From: Gambelia wislizenii
Taxonomy: Eukaryota > Chordata > Lepidosauria > Squamata > Crotaphytidae
NCBI GenBank assembly: GCA_030847615.1
Contig: JAUMIR010000004.1
Coordinates: forward strand, 82,739,001 to 82,803,000
Reading direction: 5' to 3'
DNA length: 64,000 nucleotides
Notes under the pieces: generated by a model
What the model saw: the letters and a program-made list of their open reading frames with translations, nothing else
Told to the model about the DNA's origin: nothing
The model's database searches: none
Shown here: positions 1-10,974 of the stretch, piece after piece
How positions within the stretch are numbered: position 1 is the stretch's first letter
How the letters are laid out: each line of letters starts with the position of its first letter
Made by a program: the position numbers and the translations under genes

Positions 1-117
1 ATTGGATGCACGTGAATAGACTGAGGCATAATCCAGGCAAAGAAGTGCTGCTGGTCTGTAGGAAAACCAACCTGGGCTTGGGATCATAGTCTGTTCTAGA
101 TGAGGTTTTTTGTGTGT

Positions 118-262
118 TTTTTCCCTAGGATGTCAGCCACAGATGCAGGCGAAACATCAGGAATAAGCTCTGCTAGAACACGGCCTCACAACCCGGAACC
201 CCCCCCCCACAAAAACCTATGGATGCTGGCCGTGAAAGCCTTTGACTTCACGTTGTTCTAGA
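118..262 (-). mobile_element. Penelope-like element fragment (LTR-like 3' segment)
   Basis: The minus strand starts with the segment AAGTCAAAGGCTTTCACGG and continues through GGCCAGCATCCATAG. The same segment occurs at 56573 (plus) and 63161 (plus). It also carries the CCACAGATGCAGGCGAAAC stretch seen in the other copies. The link to Penelope rests on the right-hand copy, which leads into a GIY-YIG-like reading frame. The fragment is short and has no coding part. Confidence 0.6.
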
Positions 263-264
263 TG

Positions 265-1095
265 AGGTTGCTCTCCCTCTGAAAGATCAGGTTCCTAGCT
301 TGGGGGTGCTCTTGAACCCAGTGCTGTCTAGAAAGCCAGGTTGCTGCAGTGGCCAGGAGCACCTTTGCACAGCTTCAGCTGGTGTGTCAGCTGCACCCTT
401 TCTTGGGGAAAGCACAACTGGCCACAGTGGTTCATGTCTTAGTTACCTCTCAATTAGACTACTGTAATGTGCTCTATATGGGGTTGCCCTTGAACAGTGT
501 TGGAAGCTATAGCTAGTGCAAAATGCAGTAGCCAGACTAGTATCAGGGGTGCTTTTTAGAGATGATATAACACTGGTCTTGCAAAAACTGCTCTGGCTTC
601 CAATTTGCTTCTGAGCTCAATCCAAAGTGCTGGTGTTGACCTACAAACTTCTAAATGACTTGGGGCCAGGATATCTGAAAGGCAGCTTTCTCCCATATGA
701 GCCTGTCAGAAATTTGAGATCTTCAGAGGAGGCCCTGTTGTGTGTCCCAACACCTCATGAAGTTATGTGGGTGAGTATGTGCACCAAGGGCTTTCTCTGT
801 AGCAGCATCTCGACTGTGGAACTCCCTACACAAGGAAGTTAGGCTGTCCCCGTCTCTTCCAGAGGGCAGCCAAAACAGTGCTGCTCTTCATGGCATTCAG
901 TGTTTGAAATTGCTGTTTTAACTGTTTCAAAACTGGATTCTAGGATTGTTTTTAGACTGCTTTTAGGAGTTTTTAAAGAGTATTTTAGTGTGTTTTTATA
1001 TTTGTATTGTTTTAATTGGCTTTTATTTGTTTGTTGCCTTGAACACTTGTGGGTTGGGAGGCAATACCAAAATACTATAAATAAAATAAAATAGT
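265..1095 (+). mobile_element. CR1/L2-type non-LTR retrotransposon, degraded 3' part
   Basis: Translated pieces match the C-terminal region after the reverse transcriptase core of CR1/L2-clade LINEs: a 'LGVLL-P' start, 'LVTSQLDYCN-LY-GLPL', 'KLLWLPI', 'KVLVLTYKLLNDLGPGYL' and 'RNLRSS'. Frames are broken many times. The 3' end is an AAATAAAATAAAATAG tail after a 'TTGCCTTGAACACTTGTGGG' segment typical of LINE 3' UTRs. It is dead and 5'-truncated. Confidence 0.7.
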
Positions 1096-1919
1096 TAATT
1101 TCTTCCATTGGCAAGGGTCAGACTAGATGATGCTTGGGAACCCTTCCACCTCTACAATTCTCTGCTTCTACCTTGCTATAGTTGATGGTGGGGTTTAAAG
1201 AGGTATCATTTGCTGTTGTATCTCATTCACCAAAACACTGTGGGCTGACCCTGCCACAACTTATTTTGACTCTCTTGTGATTATATACTGTATGAAACAG
1301 GAGCTTGCCATCCAAATACATTGCATTTTTAGACATATGTTTAAAACAAATAATACACCTTTAAAATGTATCCTATGAAGGACCATGTAACTGGCTGTTC
1401 AGATCATTTCCAACTTGCTTAGATCATCCTCTTGTTTGTTTAAATGATTAGCTTCCAGAATTCCTCTATTCTGGGAATACTAGATACTGTGCACAGCTTG
1501 GGAAATTCCCGGATTCCCCTGATCACCAGGGCCATGATAGTGGGGGATTGTATGAGTCCAAAAAGTAATTTTCCAAGCTCTGAATCCACAGTTGCTTATA
1601 CTGAAAAAAAAAATCCCATGCATTGGTCTTCTTCCTTCTGCCACTGATCTGTTGGGCTGGTTCTTGTCCACTGCTTTTGAGCTTCTTCACCCAATATGTG
1701 GAGCATCAAATTTTTGAAAAACAACCTGTCATTTACTAGAGCTTTGCGTAATGGTCAGAGCAATGGGTGTTAGTTAACATAAGACAACAGTAAACACCAC
1801 AGAAGATTTTGCAATGGCTGGGATGAAAAAAAACTCCCACTCTCCATGCATATAAATTTTAGGCTGGCTTACATAGCAGTATAGGAGAGTGTTTTCAGAT
1901 ATTTAATATTTTTTTACTA
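1096..1919. other. Intergenic, nothing recognised
   Basis: Only short frames without family resemblance are present. No splice-flanked exon, RNA gene or clear repeat could be supported. Confidence 0.5.
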
Positions 1920-2135
1920 TTATTTCTTCCATTTATGCCTTTTCCCCACTGAGCTCAAAGCAGTGTACATGACGCTCCTTCTCCCCACATTACTCACAAC
2001 AACCCTGTGAGGTATGTCAGACTGAAATATATTGACCAGTCCAAGGCCACCCAGTGCATTTCATGGCTCACTGAGGACTAGAACCTGGATTTCCTAGATC
2101 CTAGGTTCAACATCAATCTCTATACTGCCATCTCT
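1920..2135 (-). mobile_element. MIR/tRNA-like SINE remnant
   Basis: Contains 'AACCCTGTGAGGTATGTCAGACTG', then a 'CAAGGCCACCCAGTGCATTTCATGGCT' segment and a degenerate tRNA-like head 'GAACCTGGATTTCCTAGATCC' toward the right, so the element reads on the minus strand. Similar cores lie at 13800-14010 and 45640-45750. Confidence 0.5.
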
Positions 2136-2256
2136 ACTATTGCAGTACTTACTATGGATAATGAGGAGGACTATCAGACTCGTTAACTGATTCAGGTTGT
2201 CCCATTTGAAAACTGCTTCACCCATATTCATGAAGATAGCTGAATGCTGACACTGC

Positions 2257-2587
2257 GGACATTTTCAGATGGCCCTTACTGCACAAGCAGCCTCTGGAGC
2301 AGTAACGAGGCTGCTGCACGGCAGGGGGTCCTTTTAGGACGCCGCCATCCCTCTTCCATGACCATTTGTGGCACATACGTGAAGCTTTGGAAGCGGCCGC
2401 ATCATATTTCAATCAAGAAAGTTGCCCGTGATTGAAATATGATGCGGCCGCTTCCAAAGCTTCACGTACGTGCCACAAATGGTCACGGAAGAAGGACAGC
2501 AGCATCTGAAAAGGACCCCCTGATGCGCAGCAGCCTTGTTACTGCTCCGGAGGCTGCTTGTGCGGTAAGGGCCATCTGAAAATGTCC
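2257..2587. mobile_element. Near-perfect palindromic (foldback) MITE
   Basis: Two arms of about 159 bp (2257-2415 and 2429-2587) are inverted complements with few mismatches, around a 13-bp loop at 2416-2428. Ends are GGACATTTTCAGATGGCC and its complement. Both sides are flanked by TGC, a possible 3-bp target duplication. There is no coding capacity; short frames here are shadows of the arms. The transposase family cannot be assigned from the ends. Confidence 0.8.
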
Positions 2588-2759
2588 TGCTTATCATAAT
2601 CTTAATATACTTGTGCTTTAACATCATAATTTCCACTGTTTTCTTTTCTGCAGTATAAGATTCTCAGTACTGACAGTGCTGTTCACACTACAAGGTTTTG
2701 CCCTGCCCCCAAGTCATGATTGCTTTCCCTTTATTTGTTTATTTTTAAATTAAGCTGTA

Positions 2760-2989
2760 CAGTTGTCCCTTCATATTTGCTGGGGTTTGGTTCCAGTACC
2801 CCCCGTGGATACCAAAATCCATGAATACTCAAGTCTCATTATATGTAATGGCATAGCAAAATGGTGTCCCTTATATAAGATGGCAAAATCAAGGTTTGCT
2901 TTTTGGATTATTATTTTTTAAAGAATATTTTCAAGCTGTGAATACGTAAATCCGTGGATACCAAATCCATGAATACAGAGGGACAACTG
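2760..2989 (+). mobile_element. Mariner/Tigger-type MITE, TA-flanked (copy 1)
   Basis: Ends CAGTTGTCCCT and AGGGACAACTG are inverted repeats and a TA dinucleotide flanks each side, as expected for Tc1/mariner. The inside has 'CCCCGTGGATACCAAAATCC' and 'AATGGCATAGCAAAATGGTG'. Copies occur at 18152-18388 and, reversed, at 38787-39015. Related elements with CAGGTCAACC ends are at 26420 and 29611. Non-autonomous. Confidence 0.85.
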
Positions 2990-2999
2990 TAATTGTTTG

Positions 3000-3345
3000 G
3001 TGAGAACATGAGAGAGAGCTTTTTCAGTGGCTGCTCTCACCCTCTTGAACTCCCTTCTGATGAAGGCTAGGCTGGCTCCCTCCTTGCTTTCCTTTTGCCA
3101 TCAGGCAAAGACATTTTTATTTAAGCAGGCCTTTAATGTACAAATTAGAAGCAGGGGGGCTTTTAAATGGATGTTCTAGTTATCATTTTAAAGTTTATTA
3201 AAATTATTTTCAATGTTTTTATCTGTTATTTTAATTGTTTTACATTTTATTGTAATTGTTTTAATTGATGATGGAACCTGCCTTGGGTCCTACTTTGGGA
3301 GAAAGGTGTAATATAAATAAATAAACAAACAAACAAATAAATAAA
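3000..3345 (+). mobile_element. CR1-like LINE 3' end
   Basis: Degraded coding end ('GAACTCCCTTCTGATGAAGG', 'AAGACATTTTTATTTAAGCA') followed by an AT-rich 3' UTR, 'CTGCCTTGGGTCCTACTTTGG' and a tail of AAAT/AAAC repeats. Similar tails lie at 32440-32948, 45770-46127 and 55990-56135. Confidence 0.6.
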
Positions 3346-3558
3346 ACTGCAGTTGTGGCATAACATCACAACACTATTATGTTACTGCCTTAAAAGATTA
3401 CAAATTAATAATAATATTTAAAAAATTAAAGTAACACTGTGGCATGTGGTACCACAGGAAAGCAAAAGAGAGATATTTGGAAAACATCCCATGCAGTAAA
3501 GGTGTATGAAAGGTTAAGGTCAGGATTGCAATATTATTGCACTATAACAGGAAACCAT

Positions 3559-4590
3559 GGTGCCAGTTACACGACAGGATAAAGTTCGCAAAATTCCGGA
3601 TTACTGTTCTTTTGCATCAGCAGCGCATAATTCATACAAATTCTTGCTTATTCAGAAGATGCAGCCAGTTTCGGTTTTCATTCGTTTACACAGGCAAAGG
3701 GGAGGCATGACTTCCGGATGATTAAAGCCAGGCAGGAGGCGGGGAGGGAGCAAGGAGGGGGTCATGGTGAGGCGAAAAGAGACTGTAAATAATGAGAGGG
3801 AAGAAAAGCACAAAGAAACAAAAGAACGATGGAGCAATCTGTCAGTTGCAGCACACACACCACCCAAGTTCCCGATCATCTTCCCTGCCCCCAAAGCCTT
3901 AAATAAAGACAGATGAGTGAAGGAAAGGACAAACAAACAAAAGAACGATGGAGTGGTCTGTCGATTGCAGCATGCACACACACACACACACACACCACCC
4001 AAGTTCCTGATCGTCTTCCCTGCCCCCAAAGCCTTAAATAAAGACAGACGAGTGAAGGAAAGCACAAACAAACAAAAGAACGATGGAGCGATCTGTCGGT
4101 TGCAGCACGTATACACACACACACACACACATCACCCAAGTTCCCAATCGTCTTCCCTGCCCCCAAAGCCTTCCTTTGAAACAAACAGGAAGGGCTCAGA
4201 GCAGATTTCCCAAAATGGGCTGCAAGCAGAAGAAGGGGCAAATGGCAGGCTCACTGGATTTCTCTCTCCAACCCCTCCGTCTATTAGAGAAGGCACAATG
4301 GTCACTCCAACCAATCAGGATTCAGCTCTGCTCATGCTAATTCAAAAAGTTTGCTGCAAGTTCACACAGACATTTGCAAATGGTAAGTTCACACGACATA
4401 TTGTGCACATTTTTGCAAACTTTATCAAAAAAGTCGGGAAAACTAGCAAAAGCTGATACTGTACTTCGCGACTTATGGGTTTTTCGCTCCCCCGCCTTCT
4501 GAAAAGGGCGCTGTGGCTTCGAAATGCATGGGAACTATCAGGCTTCTTGTTGCATTCTTTGAGGATTTATTTTGCTGTGTAACTGGCACC
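3559..4590. mobile_element. Non-autonomous TIR DNA transposon with internal minisatellite
   Basis: Left end GGTGCCAGTTACAC and right end GTGTAACTGGCACC are perfect 14-bp inverted repeats. Each side is flanked by CAT (3556-3558 and 4591-4593), a 3-bp target duplication. The same ends bound the element at 5408-8139. Inside, three tandem units of about 120-135 bp (roughly 3800-4165) contain AACGATGGAG and length-variable (CA)n runs. The repetitive frames in these units, on both strands, are products of the repeat and not genes. A 3-bp duplication fits PIF/Harbinger-type integration, but no transposase is present. Confidence 0.75.
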
Positions 4591-4689
4591 CATATAAATA
4601 TATGTTACAAGAAATCTAAAAATAGTTCCAAGAGCTTAGAGCATAGAAAACAGACCAGGAAACACAGCTGTTCACTTGGTAAGTCTTCT

Positions 4690-5404
4690 CCTCCTTGCTC
4701 AGTCAACAGAAATCTCTGGCTTTTCTTCGCAAACAAAGATTTAGGAACGATTCATCCTGCGCTTTCTGCAAGCACACTGATGACTAAAAAGGCCAATCCG
4801 AGATAAACAAGTCCAGTAGCAGAAAGTACAGCAGAGGGTCTCCTTGGGTGATGTTTCTGGGTTGTGATTCTTTCTGCGTTGTCGTTTCTCTTCAAGACTT
4901 GTTCGGCATGAATTCTCAAATAAAGCTGCAGCATTGTGGATAGTGCGTCTCCATGCCTCCCGGTGGACCATTGTTGGTAATCAATTTGGCCAAGCCTGAG
5001 ATGTTGTTTCAGGGAGTCCTTGTATCGTTTTTTTGGAGCACCCCTCTTATGCTGACCCGTGGCGAGTTCACCGTAGAGTACTATTTTGGGGAGGTGATGG
5101 TTCTCCATCCTAGAAACGTGCCCTGCCCAGCGCAGCTGTGTTCTCAATATCATGGCCTCAATGCTAGTGATCGCTGCTTGCTCAAGGATAGCAACATTCG
5201 TTACATAGTCAGTCCAGTGTATATTTAGGATTGTGCGTAGACAGCGCTGATGAAAGCGATTGAGAAGTCGTAGGTGGTGGCGATAGGTGACCATAGAGGA
5301 GATCCATAAAGGAGAATAGACAGTACAATGGCTCTATATACACTGATTTTTGTGCTTCATCTCAGGTGTTTATTACTCCAGACTCTTTTGTGAAGTCTTC
5401 CAAA
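4690..5404 (-). mobile_element. Non-LTR retrotransposon, C-terminal RT and zinc-finger end (copy A)
   Basis: The minus strand encodes 'YRHHLRLLNRFHQRCLRTIL', 'LRWAGHVSRMENHHLPK', 'LYGELATGQHKRGAPKKRYK' and, one frame away, a C-terminal CTFC...H finger-like motif with 'CLSRIGLFSH'. This is the region after the RT core in several LINE clades; the exact clade was not resolved. Frames are broken. Its 5' side is cut off where the TIR element begins at 5408. A second copy of the same family is at 55150-55985. Confidence 0.7.
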
Positions 5405-6171
5405 TTGGGTGCCGTTTACACGATGAAAATGTCCCGGGAAGAATTCGTGTCGATCCCTGACAGTTTACACGTACATCGGGTCGGGTATGTGATTTTCGGA
5501 AGGGGGGGCACCTTTTATCCCTCAACCTGCGGGACTTCCAGTCCCGCGGGTTGTGCCGTTTTTTAAACAAAGTCACTGGAGGATTCAGAAAATCAGAAAT
5601 GTAAACAGCCTGGTACAAAATATCTCGGTACTAGGGGATGACCGGAAATGGTGACTGGGGGCGGGCTTAGAGATCAGCGACCAGAAAAGGAGGGGTCAGT
5701 CACCCATTCAACAGATCCAGCCTCACCAGCTGAAAACAAAGGCATCCCTTCCAGCTGCACGAAGGTTGGTGTGTGTGCGCGCATGTACTCAATCACCTTT
5801 TTAAATGGATTTCTACACTGCAAACCCTTCAGCTTTAACCTCTTCCTCAACTGCATGTTACAAAGAGATCGTGGTGGGCAGAGGGTCGCCCATTCATTCC
5901 CTGCCTGATCCCCTCTCTGGGTCTGAACGGATAATCAAGCATTCATCACCCCACCCCAAGGCACAGTAAAATATTCCAGCGCCTGAGCGAATGAACACAC
6001 TTTCATCCCCCCCCCAAGGCACAGTAAAAAAATGCCAACCAAAATGCCTTGTGTGACACTGGCTTGAAATCTTCACTCTGCAGCTCCCTCTGCTTTAAGC
6101 ATCAACATTTAAAAAAAAAACCCAAGCCTCTCCTCCCCCTCCCTCGGCTTGATTTCAAAAGGAAAGGACAT

Positions 6172-6337
6172 GGTTTAATTGTTCCTGCGTCTGAGCGAAA
6201 GATCACATTCTTGGTCTTTCAAAATGCCTTCTGCCTCTGCTTAAAGGGTTAATATTTTTAAGAGACAGGATAAACACAAGCCTCTTCCCCCTCCTTCCCC
6301 CCTCCCAGCTAGCCAATAGCATCGCTCGTGGCATGGA
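6172..6337 (+). repeat. 166-bp direct repeat flanking an L2 insertion, left copy
   Basis: Starts GGTTTAATTGTTCCTGCG and ends ATCGCTCGTGGCATGGA. It matches 7673-7838 over its full length with only a few substitutions. The two copies abut the L2 element exactly on its two sides. Confidence 0.85.
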
Positions 6338-7672
6338 CATAATAATAATAATAATAATATAATATAATTTTATTTATACCCCACCCCTCTGCTAAAAACA
6401 ATCGGGGCGGCTTCCAACAATTAAAACATTATAATAATGACTAAAAACACCACCCACCCCCACCCTCCCCCCAAAAAAGACATTAAACACTATAAAATTA
6501 AAACCATCTAACTAAAATCACATTAAAAACAAATATATACATGATTTTAAAAAGCCAGGAGACGCAGCTCCTGAGGCCGGGATCTAATCAGGAAAGGCTT
6601 GGCAAAAGAGATCCATCTTTAGTGCTTTTTTAAAGCTACTCAAGCTTGTCAACTGATGGATCTCATTCGGCAGGCCATTCCATAAATTGGGGGCAATTAC
6701 CGAAAAGGCCCTCTGGGAGGTTGCAGACAGCCTAGATTTTTGTGGCTGAAGCAGATTCCTCCCAGAGGACCGGAGTGCGCGGGGAGGATTGTATGGGAGG
6801 AGGTGGTTCCGGAGATAAGTTGGACCCAAGCCATTTAGGGCTTTAAAGGTAATAACCAACACCTTATACTGGGCCCAGAAACTGATAGGCAGCCGAAGAG
6901 AGATTTTAATACTGGAGTTATGTGATCTCTCCAAGATGTTCCTGAGACTACTCTGGCTGCCATATTTTGTACCAACTGAAGTTTCCGGACCAAGCATGAG
7001 GGTAGCCCCATGTAGAGCGCATTGCAGAAATCTAGACGAGAGGTTACCAGTGCGTGCACCACAGTCTCAAGGTCCCTTACTTCCAGGAAAGGGCACAGCT
7101 GGTGTATCAGCCAAAGCTGATAACAAGCGCTCCTGACTGTCGCATTCACTTGACTAGTCATCTGAAGCGATGAATCAAGGAGCACCCCCAGACTGCGAAC
7201 ACAGTCCTTAATGGAGAGTTTGACCCCGTCCAGGACTGGCGGTTGCAACCCAACTCCTGGTTTCAGGGCCACTACCGTGAGCACCTCCGTTTTGTCCGGA
7301 TTTAATCTCAATCTGTTTTTCCTCATCCAGCCCATTATTGCTTTAAGACAGTCATTAAGAGGAGAGATGCCATTGGAATTTGAGGCCGATGATCGGGACA
7401 AGGAGAAATAGATCTGGGTGTCATCAGCGTACTGATAACACCCAGCTGCATAACTCCGAATAATCTCACCCAGCAGCTTCATATAGATGTTAAACAGCAT
7501 CAGGGACAGGATGGCGCCCTGCGGAACACCACAAGTAAGCTCCTTTCTGCTGGAGCAACTGTCCCCGAGCAACACCCTCTGGGACCTGCCCAAGAGGAAG
7601 GACCGGAACCACTGGAGCGCAGTGCCTCCGATTCCTAACCCACTCAGGCGATCCAGGAGAATGCCATGATCT
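6338..7672 (-). mobile_element. L2-clade LINE, 5'-truncated, with broken reverse transcriptase
   Basis: Read on the minus strand, 7707-6835 translates to the RT palm and thumb: '[20 protein letters not shown]', the catalytic 'YQYADDTQIYFSLS', 'WMRKNRLRLNPDKTEVLTV' and 'SLGVLLDSSLQMTSQV'. A second frame, 6997-6584, continues with 'FKALNGLGPTYLRNHLLPY' and 'LWNGLPNEIHQL'. The two frames overlap, so there is at least one frameshift. No endonuclease domain is present. The 3' UTR ends at the left in an ATT-type repeat (6343-6358). The same family supplies 42505-45012 and 59293-59430. Confidence 0.9.
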
Positions 7673-7838
7673 GGTTTAATTGTTCTTCCGTCTGAGTGAA
7701 AGATCACATTCTTGGTCTTTCAAAATGCCTTCTGCCTCTGCTTAAAGGGTTAATATTTTTAAGAGACAGGATAAACACAAGCCTCTGCCCCCTCCTTCCC
7801 CCCTCCCAGCCAGCCAATAGCATCGCTCGTGGCACGGA
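7673..7838 (+). repeat. 166-bp direct repeat flanking an L2 insertion, right copy
   Basis: Starts GGTTTAATTGTTCTTCCG and ends ATCGCTCGTGGCACGGA. See the left copy at 6172-6337 for the comparison. Confidence 0.85.
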
Positions 7839-7901
7839 ACTCTAAAGGAAGTACGTCACCGAGGTTGTGAAAACACAAATAATCACATCCTTGATTGACA
7901 G

Positions 7902-7903
<2 letters not shown>

Positions 7904-7934
<31 letters not shown>
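7904..7934. repeat. (AT)n microsatellite
   Basis: Uninterrupted AT dinucleotides inside the TIR element. Confidence 0.95.
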
Positions 7935-7936
<2 letters not shown>

Positions 7937-8139
7937 TGGTAGGCTAAACATGTGTAAACAACAAAAGCACGGGATATAAGAGTGCGGGACCTATAAAAAG
8001 AAATGGGACTTTTGACGTGTAAATATCAATCACGGGATTTCCTAAAGAGTGACAAAAATCGTCTAAACAGCGTGGGACCAATCTGGGATCAGGAAGTCAC
8101 GGTAAGCCCTGCGACAAAAATTGTCGTGTAACTGGCACC

Positions 8140-10669
8140 CTGGTGATGTATCCAATCTGGGTTTCAGCCCAAACTTTAAAGGAGCTCTCCAGGGTGCCAA
8201 TACTATTTTGGGTTTAGGGTTCAGCATCTTGGACTGCTCCTTTAAAGTTCACAGAACAGAACCCAGAACAGATTCATTGTTCCACTAACATGGAAGCCAC
8301 CAGTGCTGGGCCCTCCATGCTTCCCTTCAGTCATTTTTCTCTGCAAGTTGGGGCAATGCTGAATAAAAAATTAGTATTATGTCAAAGGCTGATATGATAT
8401 ATGCTTTTCGGTTATAAATTCTTACTTCTGACAATGAACTGCATAGCTAAACAATGCTTGGCAAAGTTCCTTTTTTTGTACTACAACCCCCAGAATCCTC
8501 CAACCAGCTGGCTGGGGGATTCTGGGGATTGTCATCCAAGAAGGAGCAGTTCTGAGCTCCAAGGTTATCTCATGTTTGTGTCACAATCGTATGCTTGCTT
8601 GTCCACACAGGTGTCATGTGGTTGTAAACTCTAAACCTTTAACTTGGAGAGCAAACCTTTTACAAAGCTTATCTTTTAAAAGGCTGAGTTAAATCTTCTG
8701 TAAATTTAACCAAAAGTCAAGCCGGCAAAGTAACTATTCTGGCTTATCAGAGTATCAGACTTACAGAATTACTTTGTCCTACTTGTACATTCTGCATATT
8801 TAATTAATGCATTTTAAACAGAGCCAAATGGGTGCAAAGGCCAAACCCATATATACTTGTTTACTCAAATACAGCACTCACCTCCTTTTCTCTCTTGTTG
8901 ACTTGTGTCCTACCTCAAGGAAGATGCTATAGAAGCTAACCCAGTTTCTGCCCTCTCTGCATAATCCATCTATCAACATTGTTTTTCCATGAATTAAAGC
9001 ACAGAGGAAAAGTAGAGGGCGAGTGTGCAGTACTGTCTCTACACAAAGAGGTATTCAATGGAGCACTTGCATGGGAAGGATTCCCTAACCCTCCTTCCCT
9101 CTGTGGCCTCTTGTGCTCCATCCAAAAGCTGGGGTCCCTCAGGAAAGGCCTGTGATGTGGAAAAGCAGAGGAGTAGCAGGCTGGAAATGGGCAAATGCAG
9201 GAACTGGGCAAAAGCAAGTACACAGGAAGATCAAAACAGAAGTCAGTTGCGAGCTATGGTTTGAAGCAGTCCCATAGTTGGGACTGGAATGAAAAGGCAG
9301 GCTGACAGTAGGGCAGACTAGGAACTGGATGAACATAAGAGAAAAATGGTGAGACAACAGAGAAATCTGCAGTTTGGGGAATATCAGAAGCACAGCCAGA
9401 TTCTGGTTGTTGATCAGGCCTGCTCTGGAAATATTTAGAGCAAGGTCAAGGGAAGTCATCCTGGCACCCAGGAGAGTACAACTACTCTTTCCCCTACTCT
9501 GCAAATTCAAGAAGTACAGAGCATGAGGTTCCTGGTTCAAAACCCAGCTGATTCATGCATGTAGGGGCTCACTCTCTGCTAGATGCTGCCTGTGGATCAC
9601 CACTGTTAAGAACAGCAAATGATGGATCAGCTGAATCCACCCAACAAAAGCTGTGACAGAACCAGGGATGGTTCTACTGTTTTGGTAGATGGGGCACTAG
9701 GTGTTCTGAGATCTTGCAAGTGAAGAAGTTGGGATCTATCTAAACGCAGTTGGTTCCACCTCTGGTGACCCATCCTGTGCCCTACCAGCCCAAGTAGTTA
9801 TCAGCTACCATTGGGAAGTCTGCTGAAGTTACATGTGTGCACGCACACACACACATCTGTTACAAATTCTAGTTGACTTCCTTCTGTTTAATAGAACAAA
9901 TTGTGGCAATGCTTCCCAACACTCTTCAACCAAGTTCCGTTACATCCAAGTTCTGGTCTAGTTCGGTTTCATATTGAAAGGTCAGAGCTGAATTCCAGTT
10001 GGCTATATCAAGCACGTGCTGTTCTCACACTCATCAGTAGTCAGAGCAGGTGGCTGAGTTATCAGCATACATCTAGGTTGCCCTGTCTGTATACCCCATG
10101 AGAAAATGCTCTTCTGGGTGCCCACAACATGCCTGAGATGAATCAGAGATCAAATGTGAGCTTTTACTGAGCTGACCACATCCTCTTTAAACGGCTGGCA
10201 GAGTAGGCAGTAGGGAATTTTTCTCTCGGTCATCTGGGTGAGCACAGTTTTCTTAATGAAGCCACAAATTTAACCTATCCCCATCCCTTGCAAATCAGAA
10301 GACTAATGAAGACTACCTGCAACATTCTGCAGCTCTTTCAACATTCATTCTATAGTGATGGAGACCAGGGAAAAAGTGGATGTGTACCCTGACTGCAAGA
10401 TGGTAAGTTTCAGAGGATTCTTCTTATAACTTATTGTACAAGGAACTGTAACTTCTTGTAGCTAATATGTTAAATAATTGCATTTGAGAGTCTATGTCTA
10501 TTCTCTTGACTATTTCTATGCATGGTGGTTCTGAGAAATGGCCAAACTTTAGTTGAAGACTGCCAGCATTGCACTGAGCAGCCAGTGGGATACAGTACGT
10601 ATATCTGCAATCAAGTGCATTTTGGGGAAACCTGAGAAAGAAAAATATCAGGTTTGGGACCTTCTTAAT
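8140..10669. other. Intergenic; one small palindromic repeat, otherwise nothing recognised
   Basis: At 8479-8545 the segment ACAACCCCCAGAATCC is followed by its near complement GGGGGATTCTGGGGATTGT, the core of a MITE seen widely in vertebrates. A short (AC)n lies at 9841-9855. The rest shows no gene or family. Confidence 0.5.

Positions 10670-10708
<39 letters not shown>
10670..10708. repeat. (GATA)n microsatellite
   Basis: About ten tandem ATAG units. The run of alternating Ile, Ser, Tyr and Leu in the minus frame here comes from this repeat. Confidence 0.95.
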
Positions 10709-10974
10709 CTTGGTGAATTCTGATATTTTGAAAAATAATAATTTATCTTTCTCTGTAAAAACAAGGAAAATCACTTGATCCCACTCTACATTAGTTTCAA
10801 CTGATTTACAGTGCAACTGTATACATTTGTGTCACTCAGTTCCACTGTCTAGTAAGTGTGTTAGCACTACAGTCGTAAGACACTTCTCTAGATTTCACAG
10901 TTTTCCAACATTTTTTCAATACCACTTTTCGCATTCATATTTCAGGGTAGCCGACCTGGCAGTGTAGCTAACCA

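Larger units (their letters stand above)
5408..8139. mobile_element. TIR DNA transposon, same family as 3559-4590, split by an L2 LINE
   Basis: Begins GGTGCCGTTTACACGA and ends TCGTGTAACTGGCACC. Flanks are TTG (5405-5407) and CTG (8140-8142), a 3-bp duplication with one mismatch. Without the LINE the element is about 1.2 kb. It holds degenerate tandem units ('AAAATGCCTTCTGCCTCTGC' and variants between 5925 and 6340), an (AT)n run at 7904-7934, and a block at 5722-5850 that is shared, inverted, with the element at 29927-31123. The left end sits inside the LINE at 4690-5404, so it is younger than that copy. No transposase. Confidence 0.7.

Noticed and set aside
3652..4456. Long repetitive frames on both strands with Val-Cys or Thr-His runs
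   Set aside because: They arise from the (CA)n-bearing minisatellite inside a DNA transposon.
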